The position numbers and the translations under genes were made by a program. From contig JALZWO010000106.1 of assembly GCA_023300375.1 (NCBI GenBank), forward strand, positions 1 through 40,387: a stretch of DNA of 40,387 nucleotides, read 5' to 3'. A model generated the notes under the pieces. That model ran no database searches. It was not told the DNA's origin and was given only the letters and a program-made list of their open reading frames with translations. Below are positions 25,784 to 34,380 of this stretch, one piece after another (positions within the stretch are counted from its first letter, which is position 1; the number at the start of each line of letters is the position of its first letter). This DNA is from Granulosicoccus sp. (GTDB lineage: Bacteria > Pseudomonadota > Gammaproteobacteria > Granulosicoccales > Granulosicoccaceae).

Positions 25784-26786
25784 CTGCGCCACTGGAATCA
25801 ATCAATCGACAGTAGGTTGACGGATCAATGTTGCTGCCACAGGCAATCAGCGCAACTCGCTGGCCACCTAAACTAGTTGCCAATGGCCCAAACAGCGCCG
25901 CAATTGACGCTGCACAAGCAGGCTCAACAGCCAGCTTCATGTCAGTCAACATACGCCTCATGCCTTCACGTATCTGGCTATCACTCACAGTAATGACCTC
26001 ATCGACGTAACGCTCGACCAATCCGTAGGACAAGGGCGCATGCATAGGTGCTCCCAAACTATCTGCCACTGTATTGATCTGTACTTTAGCCAGCGGCGAA
26101 CCTTGGGCTAACGATTGCTGCATTCCATTCGCTCCCTCAGGCTCGACTCCAATGACCCGACATTCTGGTTGCATCTGTTTTACTGCTGCAGCCACACCTG
26201 CAATGAGTCCACCACCGCCCACTGGCACAATCACGGCATCCAACGCAGGTACATCCGCGCATAGCTCCAGACCCACCGTGGCGGTTCCTTCGATAGTGTG
26301 GACACCTTCGAAAGGATGCACAAGAAAACGCCCCTCTACATCTTGTATCTGCTTAACCGTGTCTAACAGGTCGCCGATTGTGTCGCCAAAAACTAGTTCA
26401 GCTCCGTAGGCTTTGCACAGTTGTCTGCGAATTGCGTAAGCATTTTTGGGCATCACGACCTTGGCGCTGGTACCCAACCTATTTGCAGCAAATGCAGTGG
26501 CAATGGCATGGTTGCCCGCTGAGAATGCGGTAACACCTTTGAATTCGCCACTAGATTGAGTAGCCATAGCTTGAGAGATAACATTGATTGCGCCCCTGGC
26601 TTTGAAGGTCCCTGTTTTTTGCAGAAGCTCCAGCTTTACGAAAAGCTGCATGTCAGGGCCTCCAGCCGTTGTAGGCACCGGCCATGGAACCGTCGGTGTG
26701 CGGATCAGAAAGCGACCCAGTTGCTCAGCTACTTGCTCAATTTTGGCAACACTTGGTGGTTGAACGGGCACGGCAATGTTGTTCAT
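25776..26786 (-). CDS. Threonine/serine dehydratase (fold-type II PLP enzyme)
   Basis: A 336-residue enzyme of the IlvA/TdcB/serine-racemase family. LQKTGTFKARGA gives the PLP lysine (Lys62), SAGNHA the cofactor-contact Asn, and PVGGGGLIAG (from about 188) the phosphate-binding glycine loop; a late IACGSNID is also typical. It deaminates threonine or serine to the 2-oxo acid and ammonia, or may racemise serine. The length matches catabolic dehydratases and lacks the ACT domain of biosynthetic IlvA. I chose the ATG at 26786, with CAGGG just upstream. The downstream gene overlaps it. Confidence 0.85.
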   Translation of the reverse strand: MNNIAVPVQPPSVAKIEQVAEQLGRFLIRTPTVPWPVPTTAGGPDMQLFVKLELLQKTGTFKARGAINVISQAMATQSSGEFKGVTAFSAGNHAIATAFAANRLGTSAKVVMPKNAYAIRRQLCKAYGAELVFGDTIGDLLDTVKQIQDVEGRFLVHPFEGVHTIEGTATVGLELCADVPALDAVIVPVGGGGLIAGVAAAVKQMQPECRVIGVEPEGANGMQQSLAQGSPLAKVQINTVADSLGAPMHAPLSYGLVERYVDEVITVSDSQIREGMRRMLTDMKLAVEPACAASIAALFGPLATSLGGQRVALIACGSNIDPSTYCRLIDSSGADV

Positions 26787-26909
26787 GATCAAGCCCTGAA
26801 GTTTTAATAAGTTACCGTTGACACAAATCGAAGACTAAGCGCACACAAGCAGCGAACAAAATTAGCCGCAAAATACATCTAATACACTTTTCAATCGTAT
26901 TCTACATTT

Positions 26910-27728
26910 ATGTGTCGTTTGAAAAATCCACTGCTTATTTGTATTCTGGCAGCACTTATTGCCAGTGGCTGCCTAACCCTGGGCGGAGGCTCCTCACGAG
27001 CCCAACCGCGCGCCGAGATCGATCAATACACGCTTAGCGAGCAGGTCGCAGTTTCATCAAGCGGATGCCATTACCGCTACCGACTCTATAGCCCTAGCCC
27101 TGCGAGAGTAAAGAGCCAAACCAATGTCATTCTGGGTCATGGCTTTCTGCGAGATCAAAATAATCTTATAGACATGGCACGTGCGCTGGCGAACCACGGC
27201 ATTCCAGTTGTTACCCTGAATTTCTGCAACATGCGCCCATGGAATGGTCATCATCAGGAAAACGCTGTCGATATGCAGGACATTGCAAAAAAAATCGGCG
27301 TAGACAATGATGTCATTTACGCTGGTTTTTCAGCCGGCGCACTGGCGGCTGTGCTGGCAGCAAATGAGCAGACACGCGCTATTCTTGCGCTCGATCTTGT
27401 CGACCAGAAAAACCTAGGACTCAACGCAATAAATCAATTAAATACGCCATTGATTGGTTTGGCTGGAGACAATTCGAGTTGCAACGCTGATGGCCGCGGG
27501 GATGCACTATTCTCGGCTCGAGAAAATACGAGCCTGTCTACACTGACTCATCAAAAGGGCGCAAGTCATTGTGAATTTGAATCGCCAAGCGATTGGTTAT
27601 GCGAGCTCGCTTGTGGAGATGATGATAGTGCGGCGGTATCAGCTGCCACCCGAAACAGCATTATTCAGCAGACTATAAAAAGCATAGTCCCATTCTTGTC
27701 GCCATTGCACACCTCTGTTGACGGATAG
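26910..27728 (+). CDS. Lipoprotein with alpha/beta hydrolase fold
   Basis: A 272-residue protein with a lipobox IASGC (Cys21), then an alpha/beta hydrolase domain. HGF at 77-79 (GHGFLRD) is the oxyanion segment, and GFSAG at 139-143 gives the nucleophile Ser141. A late GASHCEFES near residue 220 supplies the probable catalytic His. An acid residue is likely Asp in GLAGDNSS. It would be an outer-membrane-anchored esterase or related hydrolase facing the periplasm (Leu at +2 is consistent with outer-membrane sorting). The substrate is unknown. It is 155 bp before the RND operon and may be separate from it. Confidence 0.75.
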   Translation: MCRLKNPLLICILAALIASGCLTLGGGSSRAQPRAEIDQYTLSEQVAVSSSGCHYRYRLYSPSPARVKSQTNVILGHGFLRDQNNLIDMARALANHGIPVVTLNFCNMRPWNGHHQENAVDMQDIAKKIGVDNDVIYAGFSAGALAAVLAANEQTRAILALDLVDQKNLGLNAINQLNTPLIGLAGDNSSCNADGRGDALFSARENTSLSTLTHQKGASHCEFESPSDWLCELACGDDDSAAVSAATRNSIIQQTIKSIVPFLSPLHTSVDG

Positions 27729-27883
27729 CCACTTATCATCAAGAAAAAGAGCCGTGCGTACGCATATACTGTCATTTGATCTGTGACGTAGTGGTCGGTT
27801 TCCAACTCGCCTTTCGCACGTAACAAACAAATGACGCACTAAATACCCAGCGTTGAATGTACTTAACTGATTGTGCCTGACTC

Positions 27884-29014
27884 ATGAAAAAACGAATCGC
27901 CTTAGCTATCTTTGGCCTGCTAGTTGTCATCGGAACTCTCGGTGGTGTAAAAACCCTGCAAATTAAGGATCTGATCGCTGCTGGCGAAGGCATGGTTCCA
28001 CCGCCAACCAGTATTACCGCCGTCGATGTTGAAAAAGACGAGTGGGAGACCACTCTGGGTGCTATTGGCACACTAGAGGCCTCTCAAGGCGTTGTGATAA
28101 CAGCCGACCTACCGGGACGAGTTTCACGACTGTATTTTGATGGTGGTGAAGAAGTCACATCTGGTGCTCTTTTGGTCGAGCAAGAAACCAGCACAGAAGA
28201 TACGCAACTCAGTGCAGCGGCATCTGATCTTGAGCTAGCTCAGAGTAACTTGGATAGAGTCACCCGATTGTGGAACAGTAAAGTGGTGTCGCGCTCCGAA
28301 TTCGACGCGGCACGATCAGAGGCCTCAGCTGCGCAGGCGCAGGTCGATAACATCAACGCATCGTTGTCCAAAAAACAAATCACCGCCCCCTTCGACGGCC
28401 GACTTGGCTTGAGATTGGTTGACATAGGACAAGACCTTTCCTCCGGAATCGCTATTGTCTCTCTGCAAGCATTCGATCCTATGAGAGTCAACTTTTCACT
28501 TCCACAAGGCGCTTTAGCGCAAATTAGACAAGGCGTTGAAGTGCGCGTCACCACCAATGCGGTCCCAGACAAAGTGTTTGCAGGTAACATCACCGCCATA
28601 GATACCGAGATCGATTCAGCCACGCGCACAGTGCGCGTCCAAGCAACGCTTGATGTAAGCGACGACACCGATACCACCATGCCTGAGTTGCTACCGGGTA
28701 TGTTTGCTCGCGTGCAAGTCGTCCTGACTGAGGTCAAGCCCGTACTCACAGTGCCACTCACCTCAGTCAGCTTCGCCACTTACGGTGATTCAGTCTTTGT
28801 GCTTGAGGCCAATGAAGATGACCAACTCATAGCGCGGCAACAGTTTGTTCAGCTAGGCGAACGGCGTGGTGACTTTGTAGATGTCATAAAAGGTGTTAAC
28901 GAAGGAGAGTCAGTGGCAAAAGATGGTGTTTTCAAACTACGCAACGGTGCACCGGTAAACATTAATGAAGGTGGATCCGAGCCAAGCTTGATCCCGCAAC
29001 CTGACAACGCTTAA
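27884..29014 (+). CDS. RND efflux periplasmic adaptor (membrane fusion protein)
   Basis: A 376-residue adaptor with an N-terminal signal anchor (IALAIFGLLVVIGTLGGV). It has a lipoyl half-motif (GVVITADLPGRVSRLYFDGG), an alpha-helical hairpin (about 95-145), the second lipoyl half (ITAPFDGRLGLRLVDIGQ) and beta-barrel and membrane-proximal regions. This is the standard HlyD/AcrA-type order of a Gram-negative RND pump adaptor. No lipobox Cys is seen, so it is probably anchored by an uncleaved helix. It is 10 bp before the RND permease gene and forms an operon with it. No TolC-like gene or regulator is next to it. Confidence 0.92.
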   Translation: MKKRIALAIFGLLVVIGTLGGVKTLQIKDLIAAGEGMVPPPTSITAVDVEKDEWETTLGAIGTLEASQGVVITADLPGRVSRLYFDGGEEVTSGALLVEQETSTEDTQLSAAASDLELAQSNLDRVTRLWNSKVVSRSEFDAARSEASAAQAQVDNINASLSKKQITAPFDGRLGLRLVDIGQDLSSGIAIVSLQAFDPMRVNFSLPQGALAQIRQGVEVRVTTNAVPDKVFAGNITAIDTEIDSATRTVRVQATLDVSDDTDTTMPELLPGMFARVQVVLTEVKPVLTVPLTSVSFATYGDSVFVLEANEDDQLIARQQFVQLGERRGDFVDVIKGVNEGESVAKDGVFKLRNGAPVNINEGGSEPSLIPQPDNA

Positions 29015-29024
29015 GGATACCGCT

Positions 29025-32000
29025 ATGCGTTTTACAGACATTTTTGTCAGACGACCGGTACTGGCTATTGTCGTTAGCCTATTGATACTGATTGCTGGTA
29101 TCCAAGCGATCAATAACCTGAGTGTGCGTCAGTATCCACGTAACGACAACGCCACAGTGACTATTAACACAGTCTATATAGGTGCCAGCGCAGAGCTGGT
29201 TCGTGGTTTTATCACCACACCTATTGAGCGTGCTGTATCAGGTGCAGACGGTGTTGACTATGTATCGTCACTTAGCGAACAAAGCAGCTCAACGGTCAGC
29301 GTACGTCTGGCGCTGAACTACGACCCCATCAAAGCCTTATCCGAGATCAGCTCTAAAGTTAATCAAGTGCGCGGTGACTTACCCCCGGAAGCCGAAGTAC
29401 CTGTAATCAATGTGGAATCCGCCGATAGTACTTTCGCCTCGGCCTACCTGAGCTTTACCTCCGACATTCTCGAACCCAACCAGGTCACCGATTTTTTGAC
29501 CCGCGTTGTGCAGCCCAGGCTTGCGGCACGCGACGGTGTGCAACGAGCAGATATTTTGGGAGGACGAGATTTTGCAATGCGCATCTGGCTCGATTCTGAG
29601 TTGCTGGCTGCCCATGGCGTTACTCCTACCCAAGTTCGCTCAGCGCTGGCTGCCAACAATTATCTCTCTGCACTAGGCAAAACTAAAGGTGCGCAGGTAG
29701 AGATCAATCTGTCAGCAAATACCGATATATCAACCGTTGAAGAGTTTGAAAATCTGGCTGTGAAGTCACAAAACGGTGCCGTTGTTCGCATCAAGGATAT
29801 CGGTACTGTTGAATTAGGCGCAAGCTTTACCGATGTGGACGTGCGCTACGACGGAGCCGCCGCCACCTTCATGGGCATCTGGCCTCAGCCTAATGCAAAC
29901 ACGCTTGATGTCATTGCCGGGGTACGAGAAGAACTTGACGCCATCAAGAGCACACTGCCAACAGGCATGACAGCCGATGTCGCCTTTGATGCATCTCAGT
30001 ACATCGCCAGCTCAATAGATGAAGTGGTAAAGACACTGGTTGAAACACTGATTATCGTCATGCTGGTGATCTTCTTATTTATGGGCTCATTGCGCTCTGT
30101 CATAGTGCCCATCATGGCCATACCGATCTCACTGATTGGTGCCGTCTTTCTGATGCAGGCCTTCGGGTTTAGCGTCAATCTGCTTACTCTGTTAGCCATT
30201 GTATTATCAGTGGGTCTAGTAGTTGACGATGCTATTGTTGTGGTCGAAAATGTTGAGCGACATATCAGCGAAGGCAAGTCACGCATAGATGCAGCCTTGC
30301 TGGGCGCACGCGAACTGGTAGGCCCAGTCATCGCCATGACAGCAACACTTGTCGCGGTGTATTTACCTATCGGATTACAAGGTGGCTTGACCGGCTCACT
30401 GTTTCGCGAATTCGCGTTTACATTAGCGGGTGCTGTCACCATCTCGGGCGTAGTCGCACTCACCCTATCCCCTATGATGTCAGCAGCCTTGTTACGCGAA
30501 GGCGACGGTGAACGTGGGTTCCAGAAAAAAGTAAACGATGCCTTTGCCAATGTACGCAGCAAATACACAAAACTTTTGTATGGCACATTAAAAGCACGAC
30601 CTGCCGTGTATGTTGTGTGGATTGTAATCACCTTGCTTTGCGTGCCCATGTTTATCCTCTCGGCCAAGGAGCTAGCGCCTACCGAAGATCAAGGCATTAT
30701 CTTTGGCATCGTCGATGGCTCTGGAAATTCCACCATCGAGACCGCATCCCTGTACGCCTCGCAGGCACAAGACGCATTTAACAGCGTTGAAGAAAAAGCG
30801 TTTACCTTTCAGCTTACATTTCCTTCCTCTGGGTTTGGCGGCATGATTCTGGAAGACTGGTCGAAGCGTGACCGAACGGTATTCGAAATAAAGCCAGAAG
30901 TGGCCGGAAAGCTAAACAACATTGCAGGCATCAGGATGTTTCCAGTTACGCCTCCTGCACTACCTGGAGGCGGCGATTTCCCTGTTGAATTTATCTTGGC
31001 ATCAACTGCAGAACCTGAAGAAATTTTGGGCTTTGCACAGCAAATTCAATTGGCTGCCATGCAGTCAGGTAAATTCGCATTCCCACCTATCATTGATACC
31101 AAAATTGATAAGGCGCAAACTGAAGTTGTGTTCGATCGTGATCGCGTCGCCGATATGGGCTTGAGCATGCAACAAGTGGGTGCAGATGTAGGTACTTTGC
31201 TAGGAGGCGGATTCGTCAATCGCTTTAACATCGAAGGCAGGAGCTATCAGGTTATCCCACAAGCCTTACGCGCTACACGTCTTAACCCTGATCAACTCAA
31301 TGAGTTATATGTGTCTGGACCAACTGGTGAAATGATTCAGTTAGGTTCAATCGCAACACTGGAAAGCAGCACAGTGCCCAGATCACTGAACCGGTTCCAA
31401 CAGCTCAATGCAGTCAAACTCAGTGGCGTATCCATCAGACCTCTCGATGAGGCACTGACTTTTCTCGAAGAGACTGCTGCTGAGATTCTACCCACAGGCT
31501 ACACGCTCGATTACACCGGCGAGTCCAGACAGCTTCGCTTAGAAGGTAATAAATTCTTGCCAGCATTCGCCCTTGCAGTGGTGCTTATCTATCTCACACT
31601 AGCTGCGCAATTCAATAGCTTTCGCGATCCGTTCGTTATTCTTGCGGGCTCAGTGCCGTTGGCGATGTTTGGTGCGTTGATTTTTACGTTTCTACGTATG
31701 CCCAATCCAGAGCTACCGTACTGGACCAACAATTTTACAACGACTCTGAACATCTACTCACAGGTTGGCCTCGTCACACTCATTGGTTTAGTCGCCAAAA
31801 ACGGCATTCTAGTGGTTGAGTTTGCCAAACAGATGCAGCAGCGTGGCCTGACCAAACTGGCATCTATCAAAGCTGCCTCGACAACCCGCTTCCGGCCTAT
31901 TCTGATGACAACGTTTGCAACCGTTGCAGGCCATTTTCCTCTGGTGTTAGTGAGTGGACCGGGGGCTGAGGCGCGTAACTCTATCGGTCTTGTTCTGGTT

Positions 32001-32258
32001 GGTGGCATGGCAATCGGCACACTCTTCACGTTGTTTGTTATCCCTTCAATCTACATGCTGATTGCACGCGATCTGGGCGGGAAACTCGAAGAGCTACCTG
32101 AAGACGAAGACAGCGATTTACATGAAGGCCTTGGCCAAAGCTACAAGCGAACCTCACCCAATGAGTTAGCGGGCAAGCTTAGCGGTGACAAGCGCTTAGA
32201 CAATAATACAGCCTCTGACGATCACGATCGTCTGGAAAGCAGTCCGGCGATGAGTTGA
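29025..32258 (+). CDS. RND efflux transporter permease (HAE1 family)
   Basis: A 1077-residue pump with the full RND layout: 12 helices and two large periplasmic loops. It starts MRFTDIFVRRPVLAIVVSLL. The proton-relay pair Asp401-Asp402 is in LVVDDAIVVVENVERH, and Lys925 lies in GLVAKNGILVVEFAKQ; both match the essential residues of AcrB/MexB. It exports drugs, detergents or toxic lipids from the periplasm and inner leaflet across an outer-membrane channel encoded elsewhere. The C-terminal tail of about 45 residues is hydrophilic and unusual in sequence, and its role is unknown. A 10-bp hairpin follows at 32295. Confidence 0.94.
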   Translation: MRFTDIFVRRPVLAIVVSLLILIAGIQAINNLSVRQYPRNDNATVTINTVYIGASAELVRGFITTPIERAVSGADGVDYVSSLSEQSSSTVSVRLALNYDPIKALSEISSKVNQVRGDLPPEAEVPVINVESADSTFASAYLSFTSDILEPNQVTDFLTRVVQPRLAARDGVQRADILGGRDFAMRIWLDSELLAAHGVTPTQVRSALAANNYLSALGKTKGAQVEINLSANTDISTVEEFENLAVKSQNGAVVRIKDIGTVELGASFTDVDVRYDGAAATFMGIWPQPNANTLDVIAGVREELDAIKSTLPTGMTADVAFDASQYIASSIDEVVKTLVETLIIVMLVIFLFMGSLRSVIVPIMAIPISLIGAVFLMQAFGFSVNLLTLLAIVLSVGLVVDDAIVVVENVERHISEGKSRIDAALLGARELVGPVIAMTATLVAVYLPIGLQGGLTGSLFREFAFTLAGAVTISGVVALTLSPMMSAALLREGDGERGFQKKVNDAFANVRSKYTKLLYGTLKARPAVYVVWIVITLLCVPMFILSAKELAPTEDQGIIFGIVDGSGNSTIETASLYASQAQDAFNSVEEKAFTFQLTFPSSGFGGMILEDWSKRDRTVFEIKPEVAGKLNNIAGIRMFPVTPPALPGGGDFPVEFILASTAEPEEILGFAQQIQLAAMQSGKFAFPPIIDTKIDKAQTEVVFDRDRVADMGLSMQQVGADVGTLLGGGFVNRFNIEGRSYQVIPQALRATRLNPDQLNELYVSGPTGEMIQLGSIATLESSTVPRSLNRFQQLNAVKLSGVSIRPLDEALTFLEETAAEILPTGYTLDYTGESRQLRLEGNKFLPAFALAVVLIYLTLAAQFNSFRDPFVILAGSVPLAMFGALIFTFLRMPNPELPYWTNNFTTTLNIYSQVGLVTLIGLVAKNGILVVEFAKQMQQRGLTKLASIKAASTTRFRPILMTTFATVAGHFPLVLVSGPGAEARNSIGLVLVGGMAIGTLFTLFVIPSIYMLIARDLGGKLEELPEDEDSDLHEGLGQSYKRTSPNELAGKLSGDKRLDNNTASDDHDRLESSPAMS

Positions 32259-32294
32259 GACTGCATTCAGAGTTACGTCAAAATTGACTTGGAC

Positions 32295-32323
32295 AGCGTT
32301 TGCGTGTGTTCTGCGCAAACGCT
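32295..32323. terminator. Hairpin between convergent RND and lipoprotein genes
   Basis: AGCGTTTGCG, 9-nt loop, CGCAAACGCT: a 10-bp perfect stem. It lies 36 bp after the RND stop and touches the stop codon of the minus-strand lipoprotein gene. No T-run follows in either direction, so a terminator role is likely from position but not proven. Confidence 0.5.
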
Positions 32324-32960
32324 AAAAGCGTTGAGTAAAGTCGTAGAGTCCGGAGTAATTGCCAGTCACAAGCTGTCCACTACTTAATGTGACTGAAAAT
32401 TCAATGACGATATCAGGTAAAACACCAGTAAGCTGAACAAGACCATCTACAACGTTGAACTGCTCATCGAGCTCTACGCGGTCATCAAAGTTGGTATCTA
32501 CACCAACGTAAGAATCAGTAAAGTAGGCAACCCCGGATAGAGAACTATCAGGTACGGAAGCAGCATAGGCATAGCTACCAAGATCGAAGCTATCTCCAGG
32601 ACTAAACATCCTTGCATGAAATACGGCAGTGGTTTGCGCAGGTACGAGCAGAGAGTGCTCTACGCCATCTATGAGCGCTAACTCCACCCTGAAATTTCCA
32701 TTGCTTAACGTAAAGTCGAGGCGGTAGTGTTCATTCTCAGGACCCCATTGATCAGCCAAACCTACATTAAGCGGATATCGAACCGTTTCCACGCTCAGAC
32801 CACTGTTACCTGCCGGACCGTTGTTCACTGAAGCAGTCGTTTGTACTTGATCATTAGGTGCCGAATTGCCAGGCTGACTTCCATCACAACCCACTAGCAC
32901 CGCACAAAGCACGCAGGCAGCAATTTTGACTATGGAGTGCCGATAAGATTCTTCTAGCAT
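32322..32960 (-). CDS. Hypothetical lipoprotein, 212 aa
   Basis: A 212-residue protein with a lipobox VLVGC (Cys25 from the chosen start), followed by an Asn/Gly/Ser-rich linker and a beta-rich domain. It has EF-hand-like text DTNFDDRVELDEQF (Asp/Asn at alternating positions), which might bind calcium, but this is inference. The family is unknown. Starts at 33005 or 32993 would place 11-15 extra residues before the signal; 32960 gives a normal signal peptide, though no strong ribosome binding site is seen. Asp at +2 could favour inner-membrane retention. Confidence 0.6.
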   Translation of the reverse strand: MLEESYRHSIVKIAACVLCAVLVGCDGSQPGNSAPNDQVQTTASVNNGPAGNSGLSVETVRYPLNVGLADQWGPENEHYRLDFTLSNGNFRVELALIDGVEHSLLVPAQTTAVFHARMFSPGDSFDLGSYAYAASVPDSSLSGVAYFTDSYVGVDTNFDDRVELDEQFNVVDGLVQLTGVLPDIVIEFSVTLSSGQLVTGNYSGLYDFTQRF

Positions 32961-33097
32961 TAGTGGCTCGAACGAATTTTTTATTGAAACCATTCTCATA
33001 CGCAACCACTTATTTTCTAGAAGTCAGGAGTTCAGGTTATATCTCACTGACAAAGCGCTGAACCACTTATGAAGTACGAGCGTTGCATACAAAGGTA

Positions 33098-33706
33098 TCA
33101 ATCACCCAACGTTGTATAACCAGAATACACCCTGTTAATTGCTGTCAAAACACAAATAGTGGCAAAAATTCCGGCAATCAACGCAAAATTTGCTGGAAAT
33201 AAACACATCAGCACAAAGCAAATGATGGTCTCCGTGCCTTCAGCCAGACCATCAAGATAATACAGTCCCTTGTGCGAAAAATGCTGACTCTTAATATCGT
33301 GCTTTTCAGCCTGCGAGGCAAACGCTAGAAAGCTTGCACCAGTGCCAACAAAGCTGGCGATCAAGACAGCAGCAATCACCGCATTGTTGGCTGGATCAAG
33401 CAACGCAAATCCTAATGGGAAAGCGGCATAGAAAATAAAGTCCAACGTTATATCCAGAAAACTGCCAGCGTCAGTAGAACCCGACAAGCGCGCAAGTTCG
33501 CCATCTAGCCCATCCGCCATTCGGTTCAGTGCGAGGAAAACTAGCGCCAATGTGGTGTAACCAAAAGCGACAGCAGGGACCGCAGCCATACCAATCAGAA
33601 ATCCACACAACGTCACTTGGTCGGCACTGATATTTTTAGCATGCAGCGCTTTAGCGCCATTGGCAAGAACCGGCTTTATCAGAGGTACGATATATTTATC
33701 AAGCAT
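33098..33706 (-). CDS. CDP-alcohol phosphatidyltransferase, YnjF-like
   Basis: A 202-residue membrane protein with about six helices. The complete CDP-alcohol phosphotransferase motif is visible: Asp65, Asp68-Gly69, Ala72-Arg73, Gly81, Asp85 and Asp89. These residues bind the metal and the CDP-activated lipid head. Length is close to E. coli YnjF. Enzymes of this family make phospholipids such as PG, PS or PI-like species; the acceptor alcohol here is unknown. It starts 8 nt after the ABC ATPase gene and is the last gene of the ynjB-C-D-F-like operon. Confidence 0.87.
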   Translation of the reverse strand: MLDKYIVPLIKPVLANGAKALHAKNISADQVTLCGFLIGMAAVPAVAFGYTTLALVFLALNRMADGLDGELARLSGSTDAGSFLDITLDFIFYAAFPLGFALLDPANNAVIAAVLIASFVGTGASFLAFASQAEKHDIKSQHFSHKGLYYLDGLAEGTETIICFVLMCLFPANFALIAGIFATICVLTAINRVYSGYTTLGD

Positions 33707-33714
33707 GAGGGGAG

Positions 33715-34380
33715 TTACGATTTATCAGTCGGTGGGCATTGCTCACCCTGCGGCAGATTGCCAATATCAAGAATGCGAGCCCCCGGTGGCACATCACTGA
33801 CATCGTGAGTCACTAGCAACACAGGCAGCTTACTAGCAGATGCCCAAGTAAACGAACGAATCTGGCTTCTCATCGCGGCATCCAAACGAGAAAAAGGCTC
33901 ATCAAGCAACAGCGCACAAGGGCTCGATAATAACGTTCTCAACAAACTGACTCGAGCTCGTTGCCCACCGGATAAGGTCGCTGGATCTCGTTGCGCCATA
34001 TCGCCTAAGCCTGCATCTTGCAAACTGCGTTGCACACGCTCCAATCTCTCTGATCGTGTGCCGCCACGTAAACCGAACAGTAGATTGTCACGCACGCTCA
34101 TGTGTGGAAAGAGATAGTCCTGCTGTAACATAAGACCTAATCGCCGTTTCTCTGTAGGTAGATCCGAGATGCAGGCGTTGTCCAGCCAGATTGATCCACT
34201 TCCGCAGATTTGCGGCGAGCTGGTGCCGGTAAGCCAGGCAAGAATACTCGACTTACCACTACCGCTAGGTCCCATGAGTACAAGCACCTCACCCGGCTCA
34301 ATGCTAAACGATAAATCACAAACCAGTGACTGATCGTGGGCAAGGCTCAGTGAGAGTCCTTCTATTCGCAAGGTGTTCAT
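33715..34380 (-). CDS. ynjD: ABC transporter ATP-binding protein, YnjD-like
   Basis: A 221-residue ATPase with Walker A GPSGSGKS (37-44), signature LSGGQ (136-140) and Walker B ALLLDE (156-161) with a downstream switch His in VTHDV. It energises the YnjC-like permease, whose gene overlaps it by 4 nt (ATGA). Its short length and lack of a C-terminal regulatory domain match YnjD. The symbol is given from operon order plus motif fit, not from an alignment. Confidence 0.85.
   Translation of the reverse strand: MNTLRIEGLSLSLAHDQSLVCDLSFSIEPGEVLVLMGPSGSGKSSILAWLTGTSSPQICGSGSIWLDNACISDLPTEKRRLGLMLQQDYLFPHMSVRDNLLFGLRGGTRSERLERVQRSLQDAGLGDMAQRDPATLSGGQRARVSLLRTLLSSPCALLLDEPFSRLDAAMRSQIRSFTWASASKLPVLLVTHDVSDVPPGARILDIGNLPQGEQCPPTDKS

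Noticed and set aside
29996-30667. Long open frame on the minus strand within the RND gene (223 codons)
   Set aside because: It lies antisense to a clear RND permease with conserved motifs; a coding shadow.
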